The notes beneath the pieces are model-generated. The model did no database searches. It was given only the letters and a program-made list of their open reading frames with translations, and was not told the DNA's origin. The position numbers were made by a program, and so were the translations under genes. Shown here in pieces: positions 8,806 to 18,667 of a stretch of DNA of 25,536 nt (positions are counted from its first letter, which is position 1; the number at the start of each line of letters is the position of its first letter). Source of the stretch: Dimargaris cristalligena (lineage: Eukaryota; Kickxellomycota; Dimargaritomycetes; Dimargaritales; Dimargaritaceae). The stretch covers positions 1-25,536 of the forward strand of contig JANBQC010000410.1 in NCBI GenBank assembly GCA_027576995.1, written 5' to 3'.

Positions 8806-11800
8806 CCCTCCTTTCAATTGCGGCCCTCCCATCCTCTTTGACCCCCCTTCCCCCGTAGATGGCGTCAAAGAGCTGGATTATCCAGAAGAATGGAGTAAAG
8901 CTCTCTCCTCCTCCCCAAAAATAATGTGGCCAGGGTGAATAAGGTTGGGAGGACCAAAGAGGGAGCGGATACGCATCGGCTAGGTGGTGGTGATCCAATG
9001 TCGGCGGGGCTTGGGTTTCACCGAACATGTCGTCGTCAGGATATTGGCTACACAGGCTAACCCATTGGAGCGGAAACAAGGGACGACCGACGGGTCCCCC
9101 TCCCTCCCCAAAATACTAAGCATTATAACTATTACTATAATGATAATAATAACCCTAATAATCTATATTATCTATTGGTGGGCAAGAAGGGGGAAAGGGA
9201 TCGCAAAGCGTAAGCAGAGAGGAAGAGAGGTAGGAAGGGAGAGGGGGTCGAACATAAAAGCAGCCGATATAAAGGAGACCAACAATGATTCAAAGAGAGA
9301 TCATCGTATCGTTCGATCATTGCTGCGATGTTTGTTTCTAGGGATGAGATGGATACACCATTTTACACCAACCGTTTCGCTTCCTTTCCTTCTTCCTTTC
9401 CCCTTTTCCTTCCCTCGCACTTGCACTCTCCCTTCCTCCGTCTCCCCCCTCCTCGAGCTTGCCCTTTGTCCCGCTCCCTTTGTAACCCATGTAATCCGGT
9501 AATTCGGATTACCGCTACTATCCATACTGAATCCTTTGTGGAGGAATGGTCGATGAGTAGGCAACCCTGTTGAATCGGTATAAGAGAAGAACCCCCCAAT
9601 GTCTTTGTATCACTAGATATGGGGGCATGCAGCTCCCTCCCTATATTTCCACTAATATCCAACCAGAGCCCCTCCTCTACACCCCCCCTCCCCAAACTCC
9701 CGTGATTATTCACGAACATCGCACCTAACCCCCTTTCTGCCCCCCTCACCGTACATTGACTTACCCGAATCCTATTTGTGCTACTTACGGCTATACGTAC
9801 CGCCGGTAAAAGAGTATCCAATAAATGGGAATCCGTTGCCATCAACTTTGTAATACGGGAGAGGTTCCGTAGGGAAGGGTAAGAGGAGGAGGGGGAGGGG
9901 GGAGTAATGGAGGATAGGGGATAAAATAAGGGGAGGGGGGCCGGCCGGGTGGGTGGACCACAAATGGTGCGGTGACCCAAAATAGCGACATAGCGACATG
10001 GTGGTTCCACTGGTATGACCTGACCAGACACCGCCGAAGTTTGGGTGTTGCCCTTCTCCATTACACTCTGGCCTTCCCTTCACTCCGCTCCCCTCTTCTC
10101 TCCTCAGCTACACTGGCCCCTTGGTATCCCCCCACTTAGCCTCCTTTAAACCTACTGTACCTAGATTGCCTCCGCATTAGACTAAACCTTGTCCCTCGAA
10201 GCCCCGGCATCCACACTCCTATTATTCACATCCACTCTTCGCACCCCAAAAGTTCGGTGGATTTTTTTATTCGCATCGGATATACATCATCTGGATTCGA
10301 GGTCATCCTTTTTCACACAATTATAATTGCTTCAACCAGCCACAACCTAAATACACACAGATTCGTATATATGTGTGAGAGAGAGTACGAATGAGAGTAA
10401 TAATAAATTATTCTAGCGGTACAGCAGAAATTCCGTTTAGGGATATGCGTTTTTACTGGGCCAAACTCCCCTTGTCCCCATATCACTTTGTACATTTTCC
10501 GCGTAATCTTATATAGTTTAGCAAAATTCTTTCATATGTTTTCCCCTCAGGGACTTACCCTCCGCCATTAATTTGCGATGGATTCTGGAACACCAGGCAA
10601 CCGCAAATGGAGGGCTGGGGCGTTGGCGGACTAGGAAACGTAATCCGAGGCGCGTGTGGATATATACTAGCAGCCTTATAACTAACCCAACCCTACGTGG
10701 TGCGACGACCGGGCTCTCTCTGTGCCGCCCATTTGTCCGTGGTGGCCCCCCATTCATGGCATTCTACAGGGCCGGTACACTTTCCCAACCTCTGTGTTCC
10801 CAAGTCTTTCTTTATCCGCCTTCTTCAGTCGTATTTTTAGTGTTTTTTTTTACAGAGCTAGTGGTGTAGTTTCGGTTGAAAGTATTACAAAGGGATAGGT
10901 GAGGGAATTGCTTATACTATTTATTTTTTTGAATAAATCGAGGGCGGTATGTGATGGGGGCGATATCAGCCCGGGTCGCCATGGTTATAGGAGGGTGCGC
11001 GCTGATAACGTATGGACAAGAGGGATATGTATGTATTCCCCCTCTTCCTCGCTCATCATACTTTCCCGGCTCGCACCCACCCACGCACTCTCTCTCTCTC
11101 TCTTCTCTCTTTGAGTAGGCCCAGACTAACATAAAGCCCCATCTGTTTCACAAACTCACCACATACTGAGTGTACCACTTAGAGGCACCTGCTAGGAGGG
11201 CGAATTAGAACGTGCCCCTATAAGGCTCCCCCGCAGGTGTAAAGGGAGGCAGTTTATATTAGTGAACAACCCAGATAGATGACGGGAAATGGGGTGTTCA
11301 ACCAGCTGCTTGTCTAACGAACAGCGTGTAACCCCCTTTTTCTCCCCTCCTCTGTTTTCAACTCGACCCAGGTTTATATGGATTGTCCCTACACCAGCAA
11401 TAAAAGTCAGGCGGATTTACAGGGATAGCAGAGTACAGGAATCCCATGGTCTAATACGATGGTCTAGGTGATAGGTGAGATGGACCGACAGGGCTATTAC
11501 ATAAAGGTGTTAAAGAGTCTGGAAAGAAAAGGGGTGAGTAATAGTAGAGCAGCAACCCCCTCTCTCTCATGAAGAGTGGCCATTCAGAGCGTAGCGCCGA
11601 TTATATAATCGAAGACGGGGAAATATACGGGGATTAGGCCATTTATCTCGGTATTATAAATGGCGCGGTATTTCATTTTTACATAATATAATATATATAT
11701 GTATTATGTATAAATTGGGGTGGCGATTAATTGATTGGAAGGGCGTGATTCCGCAAACCTATCGTTAGATCGCAATCTACTCCAAGCAGTCCGATCAAGG

Positions 11801-13671
11801 ATAATGGGATCAGGTATTAATTAAAGAGCAGTCTGAACAAAGAAATCCCTTAAATGGGCAGTGGGATGTGCGTAATATACGTCAATCGGGGAATAGGAAT
11901 AGAGGTCGGTAATGGGTAGGTGAACGGACGGGAAATGATATTAATATTGTCGCATCCAGCCGGTTTGGGCGACCAAAGCACTCCGGACTAACCTTTAAAA
12001 TCCTAGAGCGCGCATACTTAGACGACAGTCCCCCCCCCCTGTTAGAGGCCAGTAACTACAGCCACAAGCGGGTTGTCCAGTGGCAAGACAGTGGGGTCGT
12101 CAAACGTGGATCTGCACCAATTGTATTCAAACTTCTCTACAGCTAATCCCGCATACTATTATGGTCAGTGAAAGTGCTTCAATTTTTTAATACTAGTCAT
12201 CGGCACCTACCGTGACCGCCATTTGCCAGGCCGAGTTTGTTGAAGTCACAGCGAACGGCCCCGAATTTGGTACGGAGGTCGCCACCCGCAGCCGTGAAGA
12301 ACGGGTGATAGGAATGTTCAGTCGCAATGCCCCCATGTATGCTATTTGGAATTTCCTTTAGACGCCGAAACTAGAGAAATTAGATTTATAATTAAGATAT
12401 CAAGTCATACAACTGGGTATTTGAGGGCCGGTGCTGCCTTCTTACTTGACCTTTCAGTTTGTAGACCAAGGGCTGTTTTATACATCTATACTGCGAAGTC
12501 TTCATATTTCCGCCAGATTACAGCGGTGGTTTCCATTTCTACCCATACTTTCTCCACATTGACGTCCGGCGCCAGACTCAACCTCTACGGACTTTATGGG
12601 ACCTGTGGAAGCGCTGCCCCTTGCTGCCACTATGGTCAGTGTATCCCTCTGACTTCCCAGGCACTGTAGCCCCGTTTTACCGCCATACGAAGGGCGCACC
12701 AAACGGGCGGGGGAATTTAGCCGGCTGACAATCCCATCTTTCTTGAATAATCCCCGGGTAGACTTGCCAGCTGGGGATTTCATACTGATTATTTTAGCCC
12801 ATTCGCCATAGAGTTATCCGCTGACTCTCACCCACCGCCAATGCACCTTTAAGCCAACATACTGTTTATCCGTAGTTATAGTACAATTACGGTACCGGGT
12901 GGTCTGGCCCCCAGAAGAACGGAGTCCCTTAAATGAATGGGAGGGTAAGGCTGGGGCATGGGTCTTTCTGTAACCGGTAGCTTTCCAGACCACGCACACT
13001 CACCCTCACCAGTCGTGGGCGGGGCCCATAGATAGCACAGCCGTTCAATCACTCTGATTCCCGGTTTACTTTTAGGTATGCGAGTGTACAGGAGTGGAAC
13101 CCCCCCCCCCCCCATAGCGATTCCTACGGAATAAGGGCGCTGCCATACCAGCCAGGGTAAAAGTGCAAAGCGTAAAAAAGAGCTTAGGAGGGGGGGGTGA
13201 CTATGGAGGTAACGAGCCAAAAGGGAAAAACCAACGGTGTCAAAATAATAATAAAAAAGGGGGGCTGTAGCGACCCACCTGCCACAGTGTGGGAGCGAGT
13301 GTGAGTGGTCGGGAAAACAGTCCCTGAGCTCTGCATGTGTGGTATTATTATTATTTAGAGAGCAGTTTTGACCCAGTGGCTGTGCATACCCAAAAGGCCC
13401 AGGGCACTATTAAGGTGCACCAAAACAAACCAAGGTTTAATGTAGAGTATTAGGGGGGTGATTGATCGGCTGTGTTGGATGATGCTTGTTGTAGTACACT
13501 TCCTTAAACAAGGACATACTTTAGGCCTAGTGTGACAAGGTTAAGGGAGTTGATGGAAAGGTGTTATTAGTTCGGTTTGGCCTGGTGTGGTGTGGTGTGT
13601 GAGTAATACGGCCTCGAACCTTTGGATTTTATACCCCTCCTCCCCTCACACCTAAGGACCGTAACCCCAAG

Positions 13672-13766
13672 CCAATCACCGAGAAGGTCCATTGTTCTCT
13701 AATGCCAAGCCAAATCAGTGGTTGAGCGGGCCGAAGGGGAAACTGGACTAGTGCCCTTTTTAAAGG
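13672..13766 (+). promoter_or_regulatory. Possible CCAAT and TATA-like elements upstream of the 14373 gene
   Basis: CCAAT lies at 13672-13676 and a TATA-like TTTTTAAAGG at 13757-13766. They are followed by a GA run (about 14040-14053) and then a strongly CT-rich leader from about 14060 to the ATG at 14373. The order matches the velvet gene, but neither element is a strong match and the transcription start is unknown. A leader intron (GTAAAA at 14305 to CTTCAG at 14360) is also possible. Confidence 0.3.
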
Positions 13767-14372
13767 CCGCGGCGGGCAAGTAAGTGCGCCGGTTATTAGG
13801 AGAGGGGAGGGGCTTGGTCTATTACAGGCAGCACGGTCCGTCTTGCCTTCCCCTACGCGTGTGTTTCAGAGAGCAGCACCGAAACGAACAGAAGGCGAGG
13901 GGAGAGGAGATCAAGTGGTCCCGTCTCACTTCGACTCCGGCCCACTCTCCATCGGATCGACGAGGACGAGAGGGCCCCTTGGTTCGTGCCGCGGGTTTCA
14001 GTGTCGCGCGGCACGGCGAATAGAACAATAGGGAAGGAAAGAGAGAGAGAGAGCCTATTTAGCTGGCTCCACTCTCTGAGCTTGCTCTGGTTTCACCCTT
14101 CCTTCCCGTTCTTCACTGCCTTTCGCTCGTCTTTCCTAAGTGTGTCTCTCTTTCGCCTGAGTGTCGTCCGTTTAGTGTGCTGTTTTTTTCTTCTATTTAC
14201 GTGCCTTTCAGATCTTGGTCACCTCATTGAACTGTTCTTTCTTCGTTCTATTTCACCAACCTCGTACTACTCCAGTTTATTTTTATTCTATTGAATTACC
14301 CATTGGTAAAACCATTTTTACCGACTTCTCCCCCCACCTTACTTTCTCAACTCCCTTCAGCGAATCACCACC

Positions 14373-16307
14373 ATGGGCAAGAAGACTAACAAGCGGTTTA
14401 ACAAAGGCGGCAACACCCCCAATAGCAACTCCGGCCGGAAGGGCAGTGGCGGTGGAACTCCCAAGAAGGCAGCTACTCCGCCTCTTTCGGGACCCCAAAC
14501 GACGAATGCTGTCCCGCAACCGCAGCTGCCGCCCGTTGTCGATTCTGAGGTGCCCGCCGCCCTGTCCGCTAGTGATGCCGAGCTCCGGCCTGCTAAGATT
14601 ATTCAGGATACCGTGACGTCTGCTACCATTACCGATCTGAATGAACCCATTCAGCCCGTGCCAGGTAAGCGTTGTGCCCCCCTAATCCACTACTGGTCCG
14701 CCTTATTATGTCCTATTCATGGAAATCCATAAACATATTCGTTTGTGTAACTACCCTGTGACGCGGTTTACGTATGTAGCAGGGACATGGCTAACCCATT
14801 GTTGTCTGTCTTGTTATTCTATTTACATTATTTACCCATGGTCGGGGATGTATTCGTCCCCTGCATTCAGGCGTGCCTGTCGCATCCGAGCCCATCGTCC
14901 CCGCCACCCGGGATGCTCCTATTGAGAAGGAAATCCCGCTCCCTGACCACGGTAAGCATCTGTCCCTTCCGCATATCGCCTGATTTTTGTTTTGACTTTG
15001 GATTGCTTCAGGTTACCTTACCCTGGGTCGGAAGCAGCGTACCTGCAAAGGTGGCAGTGGGGGGTGAAGGGAGGTGTCAAAACACCTTTTAGCCAGTCTT
15101 CTCGCGTCTATGGTCTACGGCCATCTGCACTGGCTGTGGCTATGACGTGTGTGGTGGGGGAAACCGAGGAAGGTACTCTCTTCCCTTTTCGCTCCGCTTT
15201 TTCTCCCATGGGAGAGAGGGTTTCACATGCGACCCCGCACCAATCGGTAGATCTGTTGCTACCCAATTTGGTTAGCTGTAGTTGGGATTAATAATAATCT
15301 ATCTTCGAGTTTGCAGCTATTGGTGGGGTTGGCTGGCTGCTTAAACAACTGTCCCCATTTACTAATATGCAATTTATTATATTAGCGAGCTGAACCAACT
15401 CATTGTTTGTTCCATGGCTCATCCTTTATTCCATCCATTGGTTTGTTTTGCTTCCCCATGCCTAATTATACCCTTTCTAGTCAAAAACCCGTTCCCCAAG
15501 AACAGCGTGGCCAGCTTCATGCCCGCGGTGGTGTCTGTGGCCGATGAGCCTGTTGTGGTTCCCCCGACCAAAACCGCCCCGGTCCCTGAAGCGGTGGGCA
15601 CTCGTACCACCGCTGCTGATGCCGATACCACCACTACCGCTGCTGCCCCTTCGTCAATGAAGGCCGATACCGACGCCTCCGTGAGTTCTCTGAAATCAGT
15701 GGGCATTGCTCCGCGCAGCGATGGTATTCCAGCCCAACCCGCCGTGGCTGTAGCCCCCGTTCCCGTAGCGCTTGATAGCACCCCCATTGAACCCACCCGG
15801 GACGCCATTCCCGCGAATGACACCGTTCTGTCCCCCCATAATGTGAGCGACGTTACCCCCCGGGCCACTCAGCAGCTGATGAAGGAAAAGGCCACGGCTG
15901 GTTTGGCTGCCACCGATGCGCCTGGTCCGGCGCGCAGGGCCGGGTCCAACCTGGGCTTAAACAGTGCTAATAACGCCGCTACTACCCACACCAATGCTGC
16001 CACGGCCGCTATGAACGGCCAGTCTATTCTGACCGGGGTGAAACCCTCGGAAGCGGTTATTCCCGAAGCCCGTAAACCATCGGTTACGACAAACGGAACT
16101 GCGCCCGATGCCACTGCAATCCCCCCCGCCGCCCCGGCCCAAAACGCGACAACAAACGGCAGCACCGCCCCGGCTAATGCCTCTCAGACATCCTTGCCGC
16201 CCCAAACTGCCGAGGCGGTTCAGGAGCAGGCATCGACACCTGCCAAGACCCAGAAGACTGGGTTCATGAAGCGTGTCATGCGCCGCGTGTCCCGCATTTT
16301 CAACTAA
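14373..16307 (+). CDS. Spliced gene for an Ala/Thr/Pro-rich protein of unknown function
   Basis: I propose exons 14373-14664, 14871-14951 and 15481-16307, totalling 1200 nt and encoding 399 residues; the phase is 1 at both junctions. The ATG sits in a strong CACCACCATGG context. The start (MGKKTNKRFNKGG) is basic and Gly/Asn-rich. The long middle is low-complexity and rich in Ala, Thr, Pro and Val. The C-terminus (FMKRVMRRVSRIFN) is a basic amphipathic segment that might bind membrane or RNA. I recognise no domain, signal peptide or membrane helix. Exon 1 to exon 2 is well supported. The route to exon 3 is less certain: a good acceptor at 15010-15011 suggests a small extra exon (from 15012) with a weak donor before TGA at 15065. 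The last exon is supported by a CTAAT branch site, TTTCTAG acceptor, matching phase and continuous composition. That it is a gene is fairly sure; its function is unknown. Confidence 0.65.
14665..14870 (+). other. Intron 1 of the 14373 gene
   Basis: Donor GTAAGC, a perfect CTAAC branch site at 14791-14795, and acceptor CATTCAG at the end. No AG occurs between branch and acceptor, so the acceptor is the first AG available. Splicing joins exons in frame, whereas reading through hits a stop at 14730-14732. Confidence 0.75.
14952..15480 (+). other. Intron 2 of the 14373 gene (extent uncertain)
   Basis: The donor is again GTAAGC. The final acceptor TTTCTAG has a CTAAT branch site close upstream, and the phase matches. 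At 529 nt it is longer than intron 1. It contains a second plausible acceptor (CTGAT branch, TTCAG at 15007-15011) and a 6-bp CAAA-loop hairpin followed by T's (15072-15090). It may really be two introns flanking a microexon beginning at 15012. Confidence 0.5.
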
Positions 16308-17914
16308 AAACCCTATTAGCCTAACCTACCAATAATGACTTCTTCCTCCACAACATACTATTTTACCCCTACTACTTGTTCAATTCTTTATTCACCTTTT
16401 GCTACTTGCCCGGCCCCACCCCCTGCTCTCCCCTGGCTACTTTAGTTTTGTTTTAAGCCAATCAACGAACCCCCCCCCCCCGTTGCGTTGCTAATGACCA
16501 CTTTCTTACATATACTTACCTATGTATATATTATTGGCAGATGCGCATAACCTTTCTTACCGGGTCTTCCCCCTTTTTTGTCTGAAATTCCCGTGTCCAT
16601 TTTTTTAAACATGTCCGTCTTTTTTTTTCGATCAGAAATGCACCTTTTACACCTACGTACTTGACTCTGACCGTATCCCTAATACTAGAGAATTTAATCG
16701 ACGGCGGCTTATTTGGAGATCAATTTTAATTAGTTATGTCTGATTTGCGCAAGTATATTTATATATTATAAATTTATGTATCCACGAGTCAGCCACCTTT
16801 CCTATAGGCATAAATAAAATCAGTGTCCCAATTTCCTTTTAAAAGTGCGGTTTTCCAACTTGACGCGACCGGGACATATATATATATATTTGAAGACAAT
16901 CCAGCAGCTCATCGGAATTACCGTTGGTGGCCATTAACGATTAGATAAACCATACTGGGTTGATTTTCTGAAATGTAAGACCATGTAACGCTATGTCACA
17001 TGTGCGTCTCATTCCGGTAATTAATGACCATAGGTGTAATATTGGATTCGCAAGAATCCTAGAACGTCTAATGGATCCCTAAAAAAAGGGAGTAATCTAT
17101 TTGAAGTATATTATTCTATTCGTCTATTCACTGGTACTCGCCCTCTCCTAATTGGCAGAGGAGTTTAAAATCAAAATCAAAATATAGCATTTGGCACACT
17201 ACTGAATGCTAATGTCTGTAGTTAAGTACCCTTATTACCCAGTAGGGGTATCCCGTCATTGGGAGTAATGGCGTCTCATTTACACAACCAAACATTCAAT
17301 TCTGGGTGCGACATCCTTAAATGAAGTTATAGGAATGTCCGAAAGAGGAAGCTATTAAATCCAATATATATAGATATATTACTGAACAATCCATTCGAAT
17401 GAATGTTTATTAAATAGGGATAACTATGGATATGAATAATGCTAATGCAAGCGGTATGATAATAGAATGGCCTAAACACTTAGACAGAATGATAACAAGA
17501 CACCAGTAGATGAATGGGAGGTAAAGGTCAAGTGTTGATATATATGGTGAGGGGCCCCAGGTGTTTCTTGGGAAAGAAAAGAGTATGTGATCCCTTTTCC
17601 ACTCACACAGCCTATCCAGGGACCAATTCACACGTTAAATTAAAACCAGACTCTCAATAGGGCAAGCGTATGGTCATGGGAGAGGGTCATTGCAAAGTGA
17701 GTAGGGAAGTGATGGGTGAATAAAGGAACCCCCCATTAGTTGAGTGGTAGGGTTACTGTATCAGTTAGCCCTTCCCCTGAAACAGCACGCCGTCAACACC
17801 CCTTTTCCCTTCGAATGGCCATGAATAATAACTAAAAATAGCAATAGTGATAGTAGTAGTAGAAATAATAAAAATGATAATAATACAGAAACCGCCCTAC
17901 TTCATATTAATAGA
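16308..17914. other. AT-rich intergenic region
   Basis: This separates the convergent ends of the 14373 gene and the GH16 gene. It holds a 12-C tract (16470-16481), an AATAAA at 16813-16818 that is rather far (about 500 nt) to serve the upstream gene, a TA run near 16876-16888, and a small hairpin with a GCAA tetraloop (17044-17059). The longest frame (17410-17631, minus) has no recognisable content. Confidence 0.6.
17044..17059. other. Six-bp hairpin with GCAA tetraloop
   Basis: GGATTC and GAATCC flank a GCAA loop, a stable GNRA tetraloop if transcribed on the plus strand. No RNA gene was recognised around it. Confidence 0.4.
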
Positions 17915-18667
17915 TTAACAATACTCAGTGATTTTTAGCCAGTCAATGTAGGCATAGTAGGCGCTGGCAATGTTCCAGTCCACTACCCCGGCCCAAAAGC
18001 TATTTTGCGATCCATCCCATACGCCCATGCGCAAGGTATTTGCCTGGGCGGGGTACGGTTTGCTGGTTCCCCGGGGCAGGGTCCGCACCAGGGCCCCGTT
18101 CACGAACCACTGGACATGCTGGGGCGTAAACTCAATGGCATAGCGCAGAAACCCGTCGGTCGCCCCCTGTGCGGAGTGGTAGCCCGGCAATTCATCGCCC
18201 GCCACCCGCTGACCGTCCACGAAATACATGGACTGCACCCGGTGGGCGTCCATGCCGACCCATTCCAAATCCAGCTCGTCTTTGGGGGTGGCGCCCTGCA
18301 TGATGAAGGCGGTCACGACTCCGGAAGTGGGGCCGGCCTTAATGAGGGCCTCAATCCGGCCGCTGCGGATGGGCTTGGGGTACACTACGGTGGTGCCCCC
18401 GCAGGCTTGGGTGAGTCGCCAAACCATGGCGCCGTTTTCAATGTAGGCATTTTCGGGACACCAGTCAACGCGGAAATCTTTCATTTCGTCGGCAGAGTTG
18501 AAGTTCCACTCCTTGGTGGAACAGACGGACTGCGCTACAGTGGGCTGGAATACGGAAAGAAGGAGGAGGGCTTGTAGAGCCAGGGTCACCAGCCGGAGAA
18601 GACGGGGTGGAGATGGTGCCGCTAGGGTGCGCTGCGTAAGCGGCGGTGGCGTAGAGTTTGGGCGCAT
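17915..18667 (-). CDS. Secreted GH16 family glycosidase/transglycosylase, Crh-like
   Basis: The frame encodes 250 residues. I start at the ATG whose first base is 18667; the longer frame begins with a non-ATG codon. Residues about 22-45 form a basic-then-hydrophobic signal peptide (LLRLVTLALQALLLLSVF) with a likely cut after TVA (residue 45). The GH16 active-site motif is DELDLEWVG at 130-138, with nucleophile E131, assisting D133 and acid/base E135. WDG (217-219) and FWAGVVDW (224-231) fit the jelly-roll core of Crh proteins. Crh enzymes act outside the membrane and transfer chitin chains onto beta-glucan in the fungal wall. Cys occurs at 49, 70, 89 and 250, so disulfides are likely. The protein ends with the catalytic domain: no Ser/Thr tail, chitin-binding module or GPI signal is visible, unlike many Crh enzymes, so it may be released rather than anchored. 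The GH16 call is secure; donor/acceptor specificity is inferred. Confidence 0.92.
   Translation of the reverse strand: MRPNSTPPPLTQRTLAAPSPPRLLRLVTLALQALLLLSVFQPTVAQSVCSTKEWNFNSADEMKDFRVDWCPENAYIENGAMVWRLTQACGGTTVVYPKPIRSGRIEALIKAGPTSGVVTAFIMQGATPKDELDLEWVGMDAHRVQSMYFVDGQRVAGDELPGYHSAQGATDGFLRYAIEFTPQHVQWFVNGALVRTLPRGTSKPYPAQANTLRMGVWDGSQNSFWAGVVDWNIASAYYAYIDWLKITEYC

Larger units (their letters stand above)
7803..13670. other. Long intergenic region, no convincing gene
   Basis: Nearly 6 kb in which frames are short or sit in skewed pyrimidine/purine sequence. The longest frame is 232 codons (9363-10061, minus) and has no recognisable domain. The region contains TA runs (8187-8201, 8788-8805), a TAGG-like tandem run (8611-8631), a CT run at about 11088-11103, poly-C tracts (12030-12039, 13100-13113) and the hairpin at 8579-8604. 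No tRNA, rRNA or transposon protein was recognised. Confidence 0.55.

Noticed and set aside
9363..10061. A 232-codon minus-strand frame starting with ATG
   Set aside because: It has no recognisable domain, an arginine/lysine/glycine-rich end created by pyrimidine-rich antisense DNA, and no promoter or splice support. A frame of this size can arise by chance in skewed sequence.
15317..15404. A possible extra exon after the GTTTGCAG acceptor at 15316
   Set aside because: It runs into a stop without a usable donor, and the upstream branch site is poor.
16508..16518. ATACTTACCT resembling the 5' end of U1 snRNA
   Set aside because: Only the first 10 nt match; the following sequence is TA-rich and lacks U1 stem-loops and an Sm site.
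18005..18577. A 190-codon plus-strand frame opposite the GH16 gene
   Set aside because: It is the antisense shadow of a gene with clear catalytic motifs.
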